Notes under the pieces: generated by a model
The model's database searches: none
The model's input: only the letters and a program-made list of their open reading frames with translations
What the model was told of the DNA's origin: nothing
Translations under genes and position numbers: made by a program
NCBI GenBank assembly: GCA_013289695.1
Contig: JABCZK010000037.1
Location: 1-48,023 of the forward strand
DNA: 48,023 nucleotides
Reading direction: 5' to 3'
Source of the DNA: Acidobacteriota bacterium
GTDB taxonomy: Bacteria > Acidobacteriota > Terriglobia > Acidiferrales > UBA7541
In this document: piece after piece, positions 17,833 through 27,192 of the stretch
Layout: each line of letters opens with the position of its first letter
Numbering within the stretch: the stretch's first letter is position 1

Positions 17833-18363
17833 ATGCCATTCGTAGCCGAAATCGAAGAGACCCAGGCAGACGGGCAGCTGCGCGAGCTTTACGGAAAAAT
17901 CGAACAGAAGCTGGGATTTCTGCCGCACTATTTCAAGACGTTGGGCGCCAAACCCGCCGTGATCGAAGCGCAATTGCAGATGAGCGACGCGGTCATGGCC
18001 GACGGCGCCCTCTCCATGATCGTAAAGGAGCAGATCGGTCTGGTTGTCAGCGGCATCAACTCTTCCACATACTGCGTGATGTTTCACATGGAGTTGCTGC
18101 GGCGCTTCGGGGTGGACAAGGCGCTGGCGCGGAAACTCACCGCGGATTACGAAAATGCGGCAGTGGATTCCAACGTGAAAGCGCTTTTCAGATTCGCGGA
18201 CAAATTGACGCGCCACCCGGATGACATCGAAGAATCCGATACCGACGCGTTGAAGCAGGCCGGCTGGGACGACGCCGCCGTGCGCGAAACAGTCCTGACC
18301 GTGGCGTATTTCAATTACATCAACCGTGTCTCGCTGGGGTTGGGACTGGTCACGGATTTCTGA
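17833..18363 (+). CDS. AhpD-like / carboxymuconolactone decarboxylase family protein
   Basis: AGGAGCG at 17821-17827, a few bases before the ATG at 17833, fixes the start inside a longer open frame and gives 176 residues. The all-helical AhpD-like fold is suggested by LGFLPHYFKTLGAKP, IVKEQIGLVVSGINSS and the active-site region STYCVMFH. Family members with the E-x-x-C-x-Y-C-x-x-x-H motif act as peroxidases or disulfide reductases. Here the first Cys is replaced by Ser (SGINSSTYC) and the second Cys and His remain. The protein may therefore lack a Cys-Cys redox couple. It is probably cytoplasmic and stands alone after a REP-like element. Confidence 0.75.
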   Translation: MPFVAEIEETQADGQLRELYGKIEQKLGFLPHYFKTLGAKPAVIEAQLQMSDAVMADGALSMIVKEQIGLVVSGINSSTYCVMFHMELLRRFGVDKALARKLTADYENAAVDSNVKALFRFADKLTRHPDDIEESDTDALKQAGWDDAAVRETVLTVAYFNYINRVSLGLGLVTDF

Positions 18364-18392
18364 GCGCGACGAACGGCGCGAAAGGCTGCCGG

Positions 18393-21062
18393 CTATTCGC
18401 CGCTCTGTTCGATTAATTTGGCCACCAGCGCCGTCCACCCGGTCTGATGGCTCGCGCCCAAACCCGCGCCATTATCGCCATTGAAATACTCGTAGAACAA
18501 AATCAGGTCGCGCCAGTACGGATCCTTCTGAAATAATTCAATGTCGCCATACACCGCACGGCGCCCGTCCTTCTGGAGAAAGATGTGCGAGAGCCGCCGG
18601 GAAACTTCACGGCCCACCTCCCAGAGCGTCATTTGCCGACCCGATCCCGTGGGACATTCCACTTTGAAACCGTCGCCGTAGTAGTAGTGCACGCGCTGTA
18701 ATGATTCGATCATCAGGAAATTCAGCGGGAACCACACCGGCCCGCGCCAATTGGAATTGCCGCCAAACATACTCCCCGTTGATTCCGCGGGTTCGTAATC
18801 AACTGCCTGCGAAAGACCGTTCACATGCAAAACGAACGGATGATCCTTGTGATATTTGGAAAGCGCCCGCACGCCGTGGGGGGAAAGAAATTCATTTTCA
18901 TCCAAAACATATTTGTAGATGCGCTCGAGTTTCTTGCGATTGGCGATGCTCAATAGCAGCCGCGCGCCTTTGTCCGTGCGCTCGGACATATCCACGTGCT
19001 CCGCAACGTCCGGATTGTGCGCCAGAAACCATTCCATGCGCTTGACGAAATCGGGTACTCGGGCCAAATCCTCGGGTTCAAACGCCTCCACTGCAAAGAG
19101 CGGGATCAGACCTACGATCGAACGGACTTTCATCGGCAAAAGATTGGTAGTTCCCAGGTGCAGCACGTCGTAGTAAAAACCATCGTTTTCGTCCCACAGG
19201 CCGATTCCTTCACCGCCAATGTCGTTCATGGCCTGCGCGATGTACACAAAGTGCTCGAAAAATTTACTGGCCACATCCTCATATGCCGGGTCGTCGTGCG
19301 CCAGTTCCATGGACATCGCCAGCATGTCCAGGCAAAACATGGCCATCCAACTGGTGCCGTCCGACTGCTCGATGAAATTTCCCGGTCCCAGTGGCGATGA
19401 CCGGTCGAATACGCCGATGTTGTCCAGGCCCAGGAAACCGCCTTCGAATACGTTCTTCCCTTCGGGATCTTTGCGGTTCACCCACCACGTAAAATTCAGC
19501 AACAGTTTGTGAAACATCCGCACCAGGAAGTTGCGATCCTCCTTCCCCTCCACGCGTCCCGCGATTTTATAAACGCGCCAGGCCGCCCAGGCCAATACCG
19601 GTGGATTCACATCGGAAAAATTCCATTCGTAGGCGGGAACCTGGCCGCTGGGATTCATGTACCACTCGCGATGGAACAGAATCAGCTGTTGCTTCGCGAA
19701 TTCCGGATCAATCAGCGCCATCGAGACGCAGTGGAACGCCGTATCCCACGATGCGTACCACGGGTATTCCCACGTGTCCGGCATGGAAATCACGTCGGAA
19801 TTGTAGAGGTGCGTCCATTCGTGGTTGCGGCCATTCATGCGGTTGGCGTCGGGTTTCGGCTGCGTCGAATCGCCTTCCAGCCAACGGCGCACATCGTAGT
19901 GATAGCTCTGCTTGCACCACAGCAGGCCCGCGAATGCCTGGCGCTGCACGCGGCGCGCGTCTTCGCTCAGTTTTGCGTCAATACGCTTTTCGTAAAATTC
20001 ATCCGCCTCTTTCTTACGCTGGTCGAAGGTCGCGTCGAATGCCGGGCCGAAAAGTTCGCTCGCCGGTGTACGATTCTCCGCGAGGTTCTGATCCGTCAGC
20101 CGCGCACGGATCGTCCAGCTCTGGCCCGGCGCGATTTCCGAAGCAAAGTGCGCGGCAACTTTTGTTCCGGTCATCGCCAGATTCACCGCGCCGCGTTCGC
20201 CATTCACAAGATAGCGGTGGAAAGCGTCCTTCACGTAAGGAGTCTTGCTCTTCTGCCCGAACAAACGTTCCATATTCGTTTCGTTATCGGTGAAGAGCAC
20301 CTCCGGCGCTCCCTCGATCGCCAGCCAGCGCTGGCCGTAATGGAACTCAGTCAATTCGAATAGCTCGCCGCCTTGGAATCCCGGCACGCGCGCCGCTTGC
20401 GGCGTGTTGTACGCGTCGCCCCAGTCCCAGCGATTGCGAAACCACAGTGAGGGGAGCAGATGCAGCCGCGCGGGTTCCGGACCGCGATTCCACGCCGTAA
20501 TGCGCACTACAATATCTTCAAACGTGACTTTCGCGTACTCCACGAATACATCGAAATAGCGATTGTCGGCGAATACTCCGGTATCAATCAGCTCGTATTC
20601 CGGCTGGTGGCGCGTGCGTTTGGCGTTTTCTTCGCGCAGTTGGTCGTAGGGAAACGCTGTGTGCGGATACTTGTAGAGAAATTGCAGATAGGAACTGGTC
20701 GGCGTGGCGTCCAGATAGTAGTAATACTCTTTGACGTCCTCGCCGTGATTCCCTTCCTTGTTGGTTAAACCGAAAAGCCGCTCTTTCAGGATGCGATCTT
20801 TTTCATTCCACAGCGCCAGAGCGAAACAAATGTGCTGGTGACGATCGCAGAAGCCGGCGATGCCGTCTTCACCCCAGCGATAGGCGCGGGAGCGCGCGTG
20901 ATCATGCGGAAAATAATCCCACGCGTCGCCATTGGCGCTGTAATCCTCACGCACCGTGCCCCATTGCCGCTCGGCCAGATAAGGGCCCCAACGCTTCCAG
21001 TGGGCGACGCGTTCGGTGCTGGCCTGCAGTCTCTGTTCTTCGGCGGTTGACGTGGAATCCAT
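18393..21062 (-). CDS. GH63-type glucosidase (MGH1-like glycoside hydrolase)
   Basis: This 889-residue cytoplasmic-looking protein matches the large bacterial 'glucosidase' family related to GH63 mannosyl-oligosaccharide glucosidase and YgjK. The carboxyl (alpha/alpha)6-barrel carries [15 protein letters not shown] (about 440-455), a probable acid region, and YEPAEST with [11 protein letters not shown] (about 773-783). The amino part is a beta-sandwich-like domain. I choose the second in-frame ATG (21062) because AAGGG lies six bases before it; for the ATG at 21068 the AAGGG would directly abut the codon. It likely hydrolyses an alpha-glucoside such as a trehalose-, nigerose- or glucosylglycerate-type compound, but the substrate is open. 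It diverges from the membrane protein gene to its right. Confidence 0.83.
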   Translation of the reverse strand: MDSTSTAEEQRLQASTERVAHWKRWGPYLAERQWGTVREDYSANGDAWDYFPHDHARSRAYRWGEDGIAGFCDRHQHICFALALWNEKDRILKERLFGLTNKEGNHGEDVKEYYYYLDATPTSSYLQFLYKYPHTAFPYDQLREENAKRTRHQPEYELIDTGVFADNRYFDVFVEYAKVTFEDIVVRITAWNRGPEPARLHLLPSLWFRNRWDWGDAYNTPQAARVPGFQGGELFELTEFHYGQRWLAIEGAPEVLFTDNETNMERLFGQKSKTPYVKDAFHRYLVNGERGAVNLAMTGTKVAAHFASEIAPGQSWTIRARLTDQNLAENRTPASELFGPAFDATFDQRKKEADEFYEKRIDAKLSEDARRVQRQAFAGLLWCKQSYHYDVRRWLEGDSTQPKPDANRMNGRNHEWTHLYNSDVISMPDTWEYPWYASWDTAFHCVSMALIDPEFAKQQLILFHREWYMNPSGQVPAYEWNFSDVNPPVLAWAAWRVYKIAGRVEGKEDRNFLVRMFHKLLLNFTWWVNRKDPEGKNVFEGGFLGLDNIGVFDRSSPLGPGNFIEQSDGTSWMAMFCLDMLAMSMELAHDDPAYEDVASKFFEHFVYIAQAMNDIGGEGIGLWDENDGFYYDVLHLGTTNLLPMKVRSIVGLIPLFAVEAFEPEDLARVPDFVKRMEWFLAHNPDVAEHVDMSERTDKGARLLLSIANRKKLERIYKYVLDENEFLSPHGVRALSKYHKDHPFVLHVNGLSQAVDYEPAESTGSMFGGNSNWRGPVWFPLNFLMIESLQRVHYYYGDGFKVECPTGSGRQMTLWEVGREVSRRLSHIFLQKDGRRAVYGDIELFQKDPYWRDLILFYEYFNGDNGAGLGASHQTGWTALVAKLIEQSGE

Positions 21063-21319
21063 TCCCATCCCTTATCGGCAATCCCAAGCATGCTCATGAT
21101 TGCGAGTTTCGTGATGCGGCAGCATCATTTGGCAATTACAAGCTGCAATCAAACCTCAAGAACTCTACCTGCTGCGGCAGCGTATTGGCAAGCGGGCCGC
21201 TTCCCCGCATACTCTAGTACGCATCGCGGCTCGCCACGGACTGCAATCGCCGGTGGCGCGAGTGGCAAAAGGCGCGCGCGATTGAGTATTCTCTTTCGGT
21301 TCGGATGCAAATCTAACTG

Positions 21320-23062
21320 TTGGCTCTGGCAATTTCGAATGGGACGAAAACAATTCACTCGAGCGTAACCACCGGACCTGCATCGCACGCACCCGCAGGC
21401 TCGCCGCGTGTGGCCCTTTTGCTGGTCGCAATTGCTGCGACCGCCGTGATCGCGCCCATGTTTTTTCTGGGCAACGCGTCCGGCCACGATTTCCAATTTC
21501 ATCTCGCGTCCTGGCTGGATGTCGCGGGCCAATGGCGCGAAGGTGTCCCATTCCCGCGCTGGGCTGAATGGGCCAACTGGGGCTACGGAGAGCCGCGCTT
21601 TATTTTTTATCCCCCGGGCTCCTGGATGCTCGGCGCAACGCTCGGTTCCCTGCTGCCGTGGAGAATGGCGCCGGGAGCATTTATCTGGCTGGCGCTTATG
21701 CTCGCTGGATTTTCGATGTGGCGATTTGCGCGCGAATGGCTCACGCCGCGCGAAGCCACAGCCGCCGCGCTGCTCTACGCCATAAATCCGTATCACCTGA
21801 TCATCGTCTACTACCGCAGCGACTTCGCCGAACTTCTTGCCAGCGCTCTGTTTCCCCTGGCATTGTGGGGCGCAGTGCGCATGCTGCGCGAGGGCTGGCG
21901 CGGCCTTCAATTTCTCGCCGTTCCGTTCGCCCTCATTTGGCTAGCGAACGCGCCAGCCGCGGTCTTGGCCACCTACTCCCTGATGCTGCTCTTCTTCGTG
22001 GCGTCTATCTTGCGGCGCAGCATCAAGCCATTGATTCTCGGAGGCACATCCATGGCGACGGGCTTTGGCCTCGCCGCGTTTTATATTTTCCCCGCGGCCT
22101 ATGAGCAACGTTGGGTCCAGATTCATCAGGCTCTCGCGGACCTTCTCAGCCCGGAGCAAAACTTTCTATTCACCCGCGCGATCGATCCCGAATTTCTGAT
22201 CTTCAACTGGAAGGTCTCCGGCGTGGCGATGGGCGTGATGCTGATCACCGGCATTGCGGCGGTTTTGGTCGCGCGCCGCCGCAGGGAGCTTCCGGGGATC
22301 TGGTGCGTGCTCCTTGCTCTCGGAGCCGCCGCCACACTGTTGATGTTCCCGCCCAGCCTGTTTCTGTGGCGCTGGCTGCCCAAACTGGAATTTGTGCAGT
22401 TCCCCTGGCGCTGGCTCGGCGTGCTGAATTTCGTGTTTGCTTTTTTCTTCGCGGCGGCCATCGGACGCGCCAAGCGGCCTTGGGTGGCCTGCCTCGCGAT
22501 CACCATCGCTCTCGCGACGCTTGCCGTTGCCCTGGTGAACGACGGCTGGTGGGACAGCGAAGACATTCCGGTTCTCTCCAGGGCAATTCAAGCAGGCCGC
22601 GGCTACGAAGGCACCGACGAATATCAACCGCTAGGCTGCGATCGCTACGAATTGCCCGGCGCCGACGCACTGGGTGAAATGATGGCCAAACCAGCGTCGC
22701 GCATTCAGCAGTTCGATCGTGACGCAGGCGCGTTGAAGCCCATACATGACAACAGCGTGCACATCGAGCGCTGGACCGCGAACGAGAAACGCTTTGCACC
22801 GCAAGAAGCCGGGCCGAGAACCCTGGCATTACGGCTATTAAACTATCCAGGATGGCGCGTACAGGTTGACGGCAAATTAATTTCGCCCGGCGCGGCTCCA
22901 GAAACCGCGCAGACGCTAATAGCGCTACCGGCAGGCGCCCATCAAGTCGAAGTGCAATTCACGAGCACAGAGGATCGAGTCGCGGGAGTCATGATCTCCG
23001 CAATTTTCGCAATCTTGCTGGTCGTGTACATGTTCTTCATTGGAACTTCGCGCAATTCGTAG
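21320..23062 (+). CDS. multi-span GT-C-like membrane protein (6-pyruvoyl-tetrahydropterin synthase-related domain type)
   Basis: The 580-residue protein has about 10-12 hydrophobic segments followed by a soluble carboxyl domain of about 150 residues. The early loop GHDFQFHLASWLDVAGQW, and the following GYGEPRFIFYPP, resemble the acidic first loop of GT-C glycosyltransferases and the 'PTPS-related membrane protein' family. The end, LLNYPGWRVQVDGKL, is like the YfhO-type carboxyl beta domain. The start is uncertain: TTG 21320 is the longest option, GTG 21410 begins right at the first membrane span, and neither has a good ribosome binding site. It may move sugars from lipid carriers during envelope glycan synthesis. 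Confidence 0.68.
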   Translation: MALAISNGTKTIHSSVTTGPASHAPAGSPRVALLLVAIAATAVIAPMFFLGNASGHDFQFHLASWLDVAGQWREGVPFPRWAEWANWGYGEPRFIFYPPGSWMLGATLGSLLPWRMAPGAFIWLALMLAGFSMWRFAREWLTPREATAAALLYAINPYHLIIVYYRSDFAELLASALFPLALWGAVRMLREGWRGLQFLAVPFALIWLANAPAAVLATYSLMLLFFVASILRRSIKPLILGGTSMATGFGLAAFYIFPAAYEQRWVQIHQALADLLSPEQNFLFTRAIDPEFLIFNWKVSGVAMGVMLITGIAAVLVARRRRELPGIWCVLLALGAAATLLMFPPSLFLWRWLPKLEFVQFPWRWLGVLNFVFAFFFAAAIGRAKRPWVACLAITIALATLAVALVNDGWWDSEDIPVLSRAIQAGRGYEGTDEYQPLGCDRYELPGADALGEMMAKPASRIQQFDRDAGALKPIHDNSVHIERWTANEKRFAPQEAGPRTLALRLLNYPGWRVQVDGKLISPGAAPETAQTLIALPAGAHQVEVQFTSTEDRVAGVMISAIFAILLVVYMFFIGTSRNS

Positions 23063-23088
23063 CGGCGCGCAACGTTTTCAGCAGCGAC

Positions 23089-25554
23089 CTACGAACCCCG
23101 GTACAACTCAAACGGCGCCCAATAAAACGGCCGTCGATAGATGCCGCCAGAATGCAAAAGCGCCAGCTTCGCGTCGCGCAGAGCCGCATCCGGCGGCACA
23201 CCCTTGCCGATTTCGGAATACAGATGATCCATCAGTTGCGGCGTGGAATTATCATTCACCTCCCACAACGCGGCGATCACGCCATGCGCGCCGGCGCGCA
23301 AGAATGCCCACGACAAACCGACCAGCCCCTCCCCTGAATAAGTGCGCACGCCCTCGCCGTGGCACGCCGAAATCGTCACCAGGTCCGCGTGCAAAGGATG
23401 CTGAATAATGTCGCGCGCATACAGCTTGTATTCGTCGCCTTGCCTGGAGAGAATCACCGCCGAATCGAGCGGACTGGTGCGGCTCGCCGTGCCGTGCGCG
23501 ACAAAATGAATGTAGGAAAATCCGGCGGGCTGGCTGTTCAGATACGAATCGGGCGTGGCCTCCGCACCCGAAAAAACGGTGCGCTCGGCTGCGGAGAAAT
23601 AATTCTCGATCCCGGTCATTTCCGCCGCCGCCTGCGGCAATTTCGGGAATTCCGCGTCCGGAGATACCGGATCCCCCACCAGCAGAAGTTTCTTCGCAGG
23701 CGCCACACGCCGCGAAGCCCCAGCCGCCAGTAGCGTCAACGAATTGGCGTACGAAACACCCACGTCCTCGATCCAGTAATGCAATTGCGGCGAAGGCGCC
23801 AGCAAAGTCTCGAAATTCAATCCATACAGGCTGCCATCCGGCAATATCGTGACCCGCCCCCCCTTCGGTATCATTTTCGCCGCCGGCGCCACCAGCAAAT
23901 CATAAAGCTTCCGCCCCGCCGCATTCTGGGTCTCCAGCACATCGCGCGACCCCAGCAACGCCTGTCGGTACGACTGCACCAGTGGATCAATTTCCACGGC
24001 CGGCGGCAGCGTGAAAAGCTGCGCCCGATCCGGCGTGATCGCCCACAAATAGGAATGGTCCGCGCCAAGCCAATAATCAAAAAGAACGGCATTCGCCTTC
24101 TTCGAATATCGCCGCGAGTCGAAATCCTTATCAGGAAAGCGGAGAGAAGCTGAGCTAATTCCGAGCCCCTCGGCCAACGTACGCGCTCTACTGGCTTCTG
24201 AAACCTGCAGCGCTTCGTGCGTTTTTCCTTCCGCAGCCAAAAAGCCGAGATAATCGTCATAAACGCCCACGACGCCCGACACGAATGATAGTCGGAACTC
24301 TTCATGTCTGAGCGAGGCTCTACTTTCCTCGATTGTTGTCATCGCTTTTCGAAAATATTCATCAGCGTTCACTGGCCGTTTCTCATCTACGTACACCTTG
24401 GCGAGACCGACCTGTGCCTGCAAGCGCAAATATGTGTCTGAATTACGATCCGTGATCACCTCGCGCAGGTCCGCTTCAGCCGGCCGGAACTCCTTCTTTT
24501 CTCCCTCGATGTATCCTTGGGTCATGATTGAATAGAGTTCCATCGAGCGATCGTGGTTGGCGCGCTCCATTTCAAGCGCTTGGCGAACATGCCGTGCAGC
24601 GCCGTCGTAATTTCCGCTCTCGAACTCGACAATCGCGAGATCGTGCAGGCATTCTCCAGCTACGGCTTTGTTTTCCAATTTGATTGCAAGGTTAAACGCT
24701 GTGAGGTAATCGTTCTCTGCCGCATGGTAAGAGCGCTGGCCGCCCTCAATCGTCCCGATATTTCTGAGCCAGAGCATCTCGTCCTTGTCCACACCCAAGC
24801 GAATTGCCTGGTTCTTTGCTTCGGTGGAAAGCGCGAGCGCTCTGTCGGCATCCCCCATTCGGTAGTAACTCCAGCCCAAGTTACCCAAAGTTTTGGCGGT
24901 GATTGCTCGAGCGCCAAGGAGTTGAGAGACGCCGATTGACTGTGCATACCAATCGATGGATTCGTCGTAGTGTTCCTGTTGTTGCGATACGAGCCCTAGG
25001 CTTCCCAGGGCCTTGGCCTCGATGTAGCTCTGATGATTTTGTCGGGCATGCTCAAGCGCTTGGTGGAAGTGCGCTCGGGCGGCGGAGAGGTCGCCCTGCA
25101 GAAAGGCCAACGTTCCGCGGCCAAGCAAGACCTCCCCCAATAGGCCCGGTTGGTCGGTCTCCGCGAGCCGTTGAGCTTGTGCAATATGCTGATTCGCCAC
25201 GTCAAATCGGCGCAAGGAACAATCAGCGAGCCCCTCATACAACACTTTCCTGACGGCAATGTCGCTATGGGCGAGGCTTGTGGGTAGCGGATCCTGTAGG
25301 AGCGCGAGAGAATCCGTGCTCAGCCCGCGCGAAACAAGCACTTCGGCTTCGAGCACGCGAAACCGCCACGCCCATTCTAATTCGCTGGCGGCGTACTGGC
25401 GGTACGAAGTGTCGGCATCCGCCGAGGCACGGTTGTAGTCGCCTTTCTCGAATTCGATTCGAGCATCGCGGTATTTCCTCGCCGGCGTAGTACCTGCACG
25501 CCAGTTACACCCATCTAGTGCGACGAATGTAAGGACCAGGGAAAAAAGCCTCAG
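23089..25554 (-). CDS. TPR-CHAT protease, putative lipoprotein
   Basis: CHAT domains are caspase-like cysteine proteases. The catalytic His in HFVAHG (about residue 687) and Cys in ISACHGEG (about 731) are intact, followed by GVIAALWEVND. The first 450 residues are TPR-type helical repeats (for example IEAKALGSLGLVSQQQEHYD, AITAKTLGNLGWSYYRMGD). The frame stays open upstream to a TTG at 25767, but that stretch overlaps the preceding gene and looks non-coding. Starting at CTG 25554, which overlaps the preceding stop as CTGA, gives MRLFSLVLTFVALDGC, an ideal lipoprotein signal with lipobox Cys16. The product is then 821 residues. No ATG, GTG or TTG lies near. AGGGGGAGG at about 25567-25575 may serve as ribosome binding site. 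It is the last gene of the sigma operon. Confidence 0.85.
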   Translation of the reverse strand: MRLFSLVLTFVALDGCNWRAGTTPARKYRDARIEFEKGDYNRASADADTSYRQYAASELEWAWRFRVLEAEVLVSRGLSTDSLALLQDPLPTSLAHSDIAVRKVLYEGLADCSLRRFDVANQHIAQAQRLAETDQPGLLGEVLLGRGTLAFLQGDLSAARAHFHQALEHARQNHQSYIEAKALGSLGLVSQQQEHYDESIDWYAQSIGVSQLLGARAITAKTLGNLGWSYYRMGDADRALALSTEAKNQAIRLGVDKDEMLWLRNIGTIEGGQRSYHAAENDYLTAFNLAIKLENKAVAGECLHDLAIVEFESGNYDGAARHVRQALEMERANHDRSMELYSIMTQGYIEGEKKEFRPAEADLREVITDRNSDTYLRLQAQVGLAKVYVDEKRPVNADEYFRKAMTTIEESRASLRHEEFRLSFVSGVVGVYDDYLGFLAAEGKTHEALQVSEASRARTLAEGLGISSASLRFPDKDFDSRRYSKKANAVLFDYWLGADHSYLWAITPDRAQLFTLPPAVEIDPLVQSYRQALLGSRDVLETQNAAGRKLYDLLVAPAAKMIPKGGRVTILPDGSLYGLNFETLLAPSPQLHYWIEDVGVSYANSLTLLAAGASRRVAPAKKLLLVGDPVSPDAEFPKLPQAAAEMTGIENYFSAAERTVFSGAEATPDSYLNSQPAGFSYIHFVAHGTASRTSPLDSAVILSRQGDEYKLYARDIIQHPLHADLVTISACHGEGVRTYSGEGLVGLSWAFLRAGAHGVIAALWEVNDNSTPQLMDHLYSEIGKGVPPDAALRDAKLALLHSGGIYRRPFYWAPFELYRGS

Positions 25555-26375
25555 GGATAAGTGGAGCCTCCCCCTGACCCGCCAGGGCCGTTCGATGACC
25601 CGCCGACCGCTGAACCCAGTTCCACGCGGAACGTGGAAAGCTCGCGCTGATCGCGCTGCAGGTGGATTTCGCCGAAATAAATCTTGCCGAATTGCGGAAC
25701 GACCACGACATTCCCGTATATCTGAAGTTCCGGGCAATTGGTCTTGATTTCCTTGACCAGAGTGCAAAGCACGATCCCCTTCGCACCGAACTTGTCCTTG
25801 TCGAACCAGTTATACCTCTGGTGAAGAAATTCCGGTACGTCGGATTTAGGCTTATTGCCGAGCAGACGCGTTTGCAGCATTTCCCGCGTCTGCTGATTCC
25901 CGTTGTATTCGTCTAGAAAGGATTTAAAGGTGCCGAGCCGGCGGAATAGGTCGTTATCGAACTCAACCTGGACCGCGCAACCGGCGATACGCAAGTTTTC
26001 AATTCGTGTTCCGAGAGTGAGCACGGTCGGCTCGGGCTCATCTATATATTGTTTGGATGACACGCGGGAAACGATGCGATCCGCCGTGACCATGTCCAAA
26101 ATGTTCAATCCCTCGAGCGTAGCGCTAGCCAGCGCGTTAAAACTGCCATCCTTTTCGTTCTTATTTCCGCTGACCACAGTATGGGCCGCCCCGTACGTGA
26201 AGACTTCCTGCAGGCGAAAATTCTCAGCGCGCGCCTTCTCAAAGCCGCCGGTGCTGGGCAGCGCGCTTCCAGCATGTACCTCCTTCGAGTGCGCGAACGG
26301 CCGATCAATCGCGCCGCTGAAACCGTACGCGTGTGCATTGTAGATATATGTCTTCTTGATGGGGTCCGTCGCCAT
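25551..26375 (-). CDS. unknown protein between anti-sigma and CHAT genes
   Basis: A 274-residue protein of no family I can name. It lacks a signal peptide and membrane spans. It begins MATDPIKKTYIYNAHAYGFS and contains ASATLEGLNILDMVTADRIV and TRIENLRIAGCAVQVEFD. The 'VTAD-x-I/V ... I-x-NL-x-I-x-G' pattern recalls repetitive beta-rich surface or 'choice-of-anchor' proteins. A middle region QTREMLQTRLLGNKP is helical and LCTLVKEIKTNCPELQIYGN is more compact. The last 18 residues are a flexible Gly/Ser tail. It starts 33 bases after the anti-sigma stop, and its TGA overlaps the CHAT start, so it is tightly part of the operon. It may be a substrate, activator or cargo of the CHAT protease. Confidence 0.8.
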   Translation of the reverse strand: MATDPIKKTYIYNAHAYGFSGAIDRPFAHSKEVHAGSALPSTGGFEKARAENFRLQEVFTYGAAHTVVSGNKNEKDGSFNALASATLEGLNILDMVTADRIVSRVSSKQYIDEPEPTVLTLGTRIENLRIAGCAVQVEFDNDLFRRLGTFKSFLDEYNGNQQTREMLQTRLLGNKPKSDVPEFLHQRYNWFDKDKFGAKGIVLCTLVKEIKTNCPELQIYGNVVVVPQFGKIYFGEIHLQRDQRELSTFRVELGSAVGGSSNGPGGSGGGSTYP

Positions 26376-26408
26376 CGGAATTGCCCTCCCGCCTCAGGAT
26401 TGGATTAT

Positions 26409-27137
26409 TTACTGCGAGACTACGAGTGTGAATGGATAGCGAGCGACTTCGGTCCCACTACCGGGCGCGCCGTCCTGCGTCCCAAGACCACGAACAACCA
26501 GCACATGCTTGCCGGGCCCCAAGCTCGAAGAAGGAAGCAGCAACTGCACGGCATTCTTAGCCTGTTCGGCGGAAATGTTCAAGGAGAATTCCGTCTTGCC
26601 CGCAGCGTTCTGCAATTCGCACACGTACGAGGAATAATGTCCATCCGGAGGAATATCAAAATACAAACTGAAAGGCTGGCCGGGCGTAACCGTCACCCTC
26701 AACGGTTCCCCGCCGCGCGAATCCGCGGTGATCAAAGAAAATGACGCCAACGCCTGCGGCGCGGATGCCAACGTCGCAACGGATTGTGTCACTGTGCCCT
26801 TCAGACGCGGAATCACCAGAAAAGTTTGGTACGCGACCAACAGAAGCAACGCCGCGAACACCGGCACCGCGAAGCTCGGCCGCAGCAACGCGTCGAGCCA
26901 ACCACTCGAAGCCGGCTGCTGCCTCGCAGCCACCGGCAGACGGACGGGCGGCAGAACGGGCTCGGATCCCATGGCCGCCCGGCTATTTTCAAAGAACGCC
27001 GCCGCCAGGTTCAACTCTTCCGCGCATTCTACGCAGCTGAAGAAATGTTCCTCGTATTGTTCGCGGAGGTCGCTCGACAATTCCCCGAGTACGTAGCGCT
27101 CAGCGGCTTTCAATTGGATAGCTTGTGCGTGTTGCAT
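26409..27137 (-). CDS. zinc-finger (zf-HC2) transmembrane anti-sigma factor
   Basis: The 242-residue protein has the layout of a membrane anti-sigma factor. An amino-terminal ZAS zinc site, HFFSCVECAEEL (H-x3-C-x2-C, near residue 31), follows the helix AERYVLGELSSDLREQYE. One membrane span (VPVFAALLLLVAYQTFLVIP, about 92-111) is followed by an extracytoplasmic domain of about 130 residues with beta-sandwich character. Examples are GQPFSLYFDIPPDGHYSSYV and GPGKHVLVVRGLG. It starts 55 bases after the sigma gene, as expected for a cognate pair. The known role of this class is to hold the sigma factor until a signal, often proteolysis, releases it. Confidence 0.85.
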   Translation of the reverse strand: MQHAQAIQLKAAERYVLGELSSDLREQYEEHFFSCVECAEELNLAAAFFENSRAAMGSEPVLPPVRLPVAARQQPASSGWLDALLRPSFAVPVFAALLLLVAYQTFLVIPRLKGTVTQSVATLASAPQALASFSLITADSRGGEPLRVTVTPGQPFSLYFDIPPDGHYSSYVCELQNAAGKTEFSLNISAEQAKNAVQLLLPSSSLGPGKHVLVVRGLGTQDGAPGSGTEVARYPFTLVVSQ

Positions 27138-27192
27138 GTATTCCGTCCTACCAGTAGTGACGCCAGGCCCCGATTCGTTTCATCCCGTTTCT

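Noticed and set aside
25555..25767. 71-residue upstream extension of the TPR-CHAT frame from TTG 25767
   Set aside because: It lies wholly inside the preceding gene, is rich in Arg, Gly and Pro without structure, and would bury the lipoprotein signal inside the protein.
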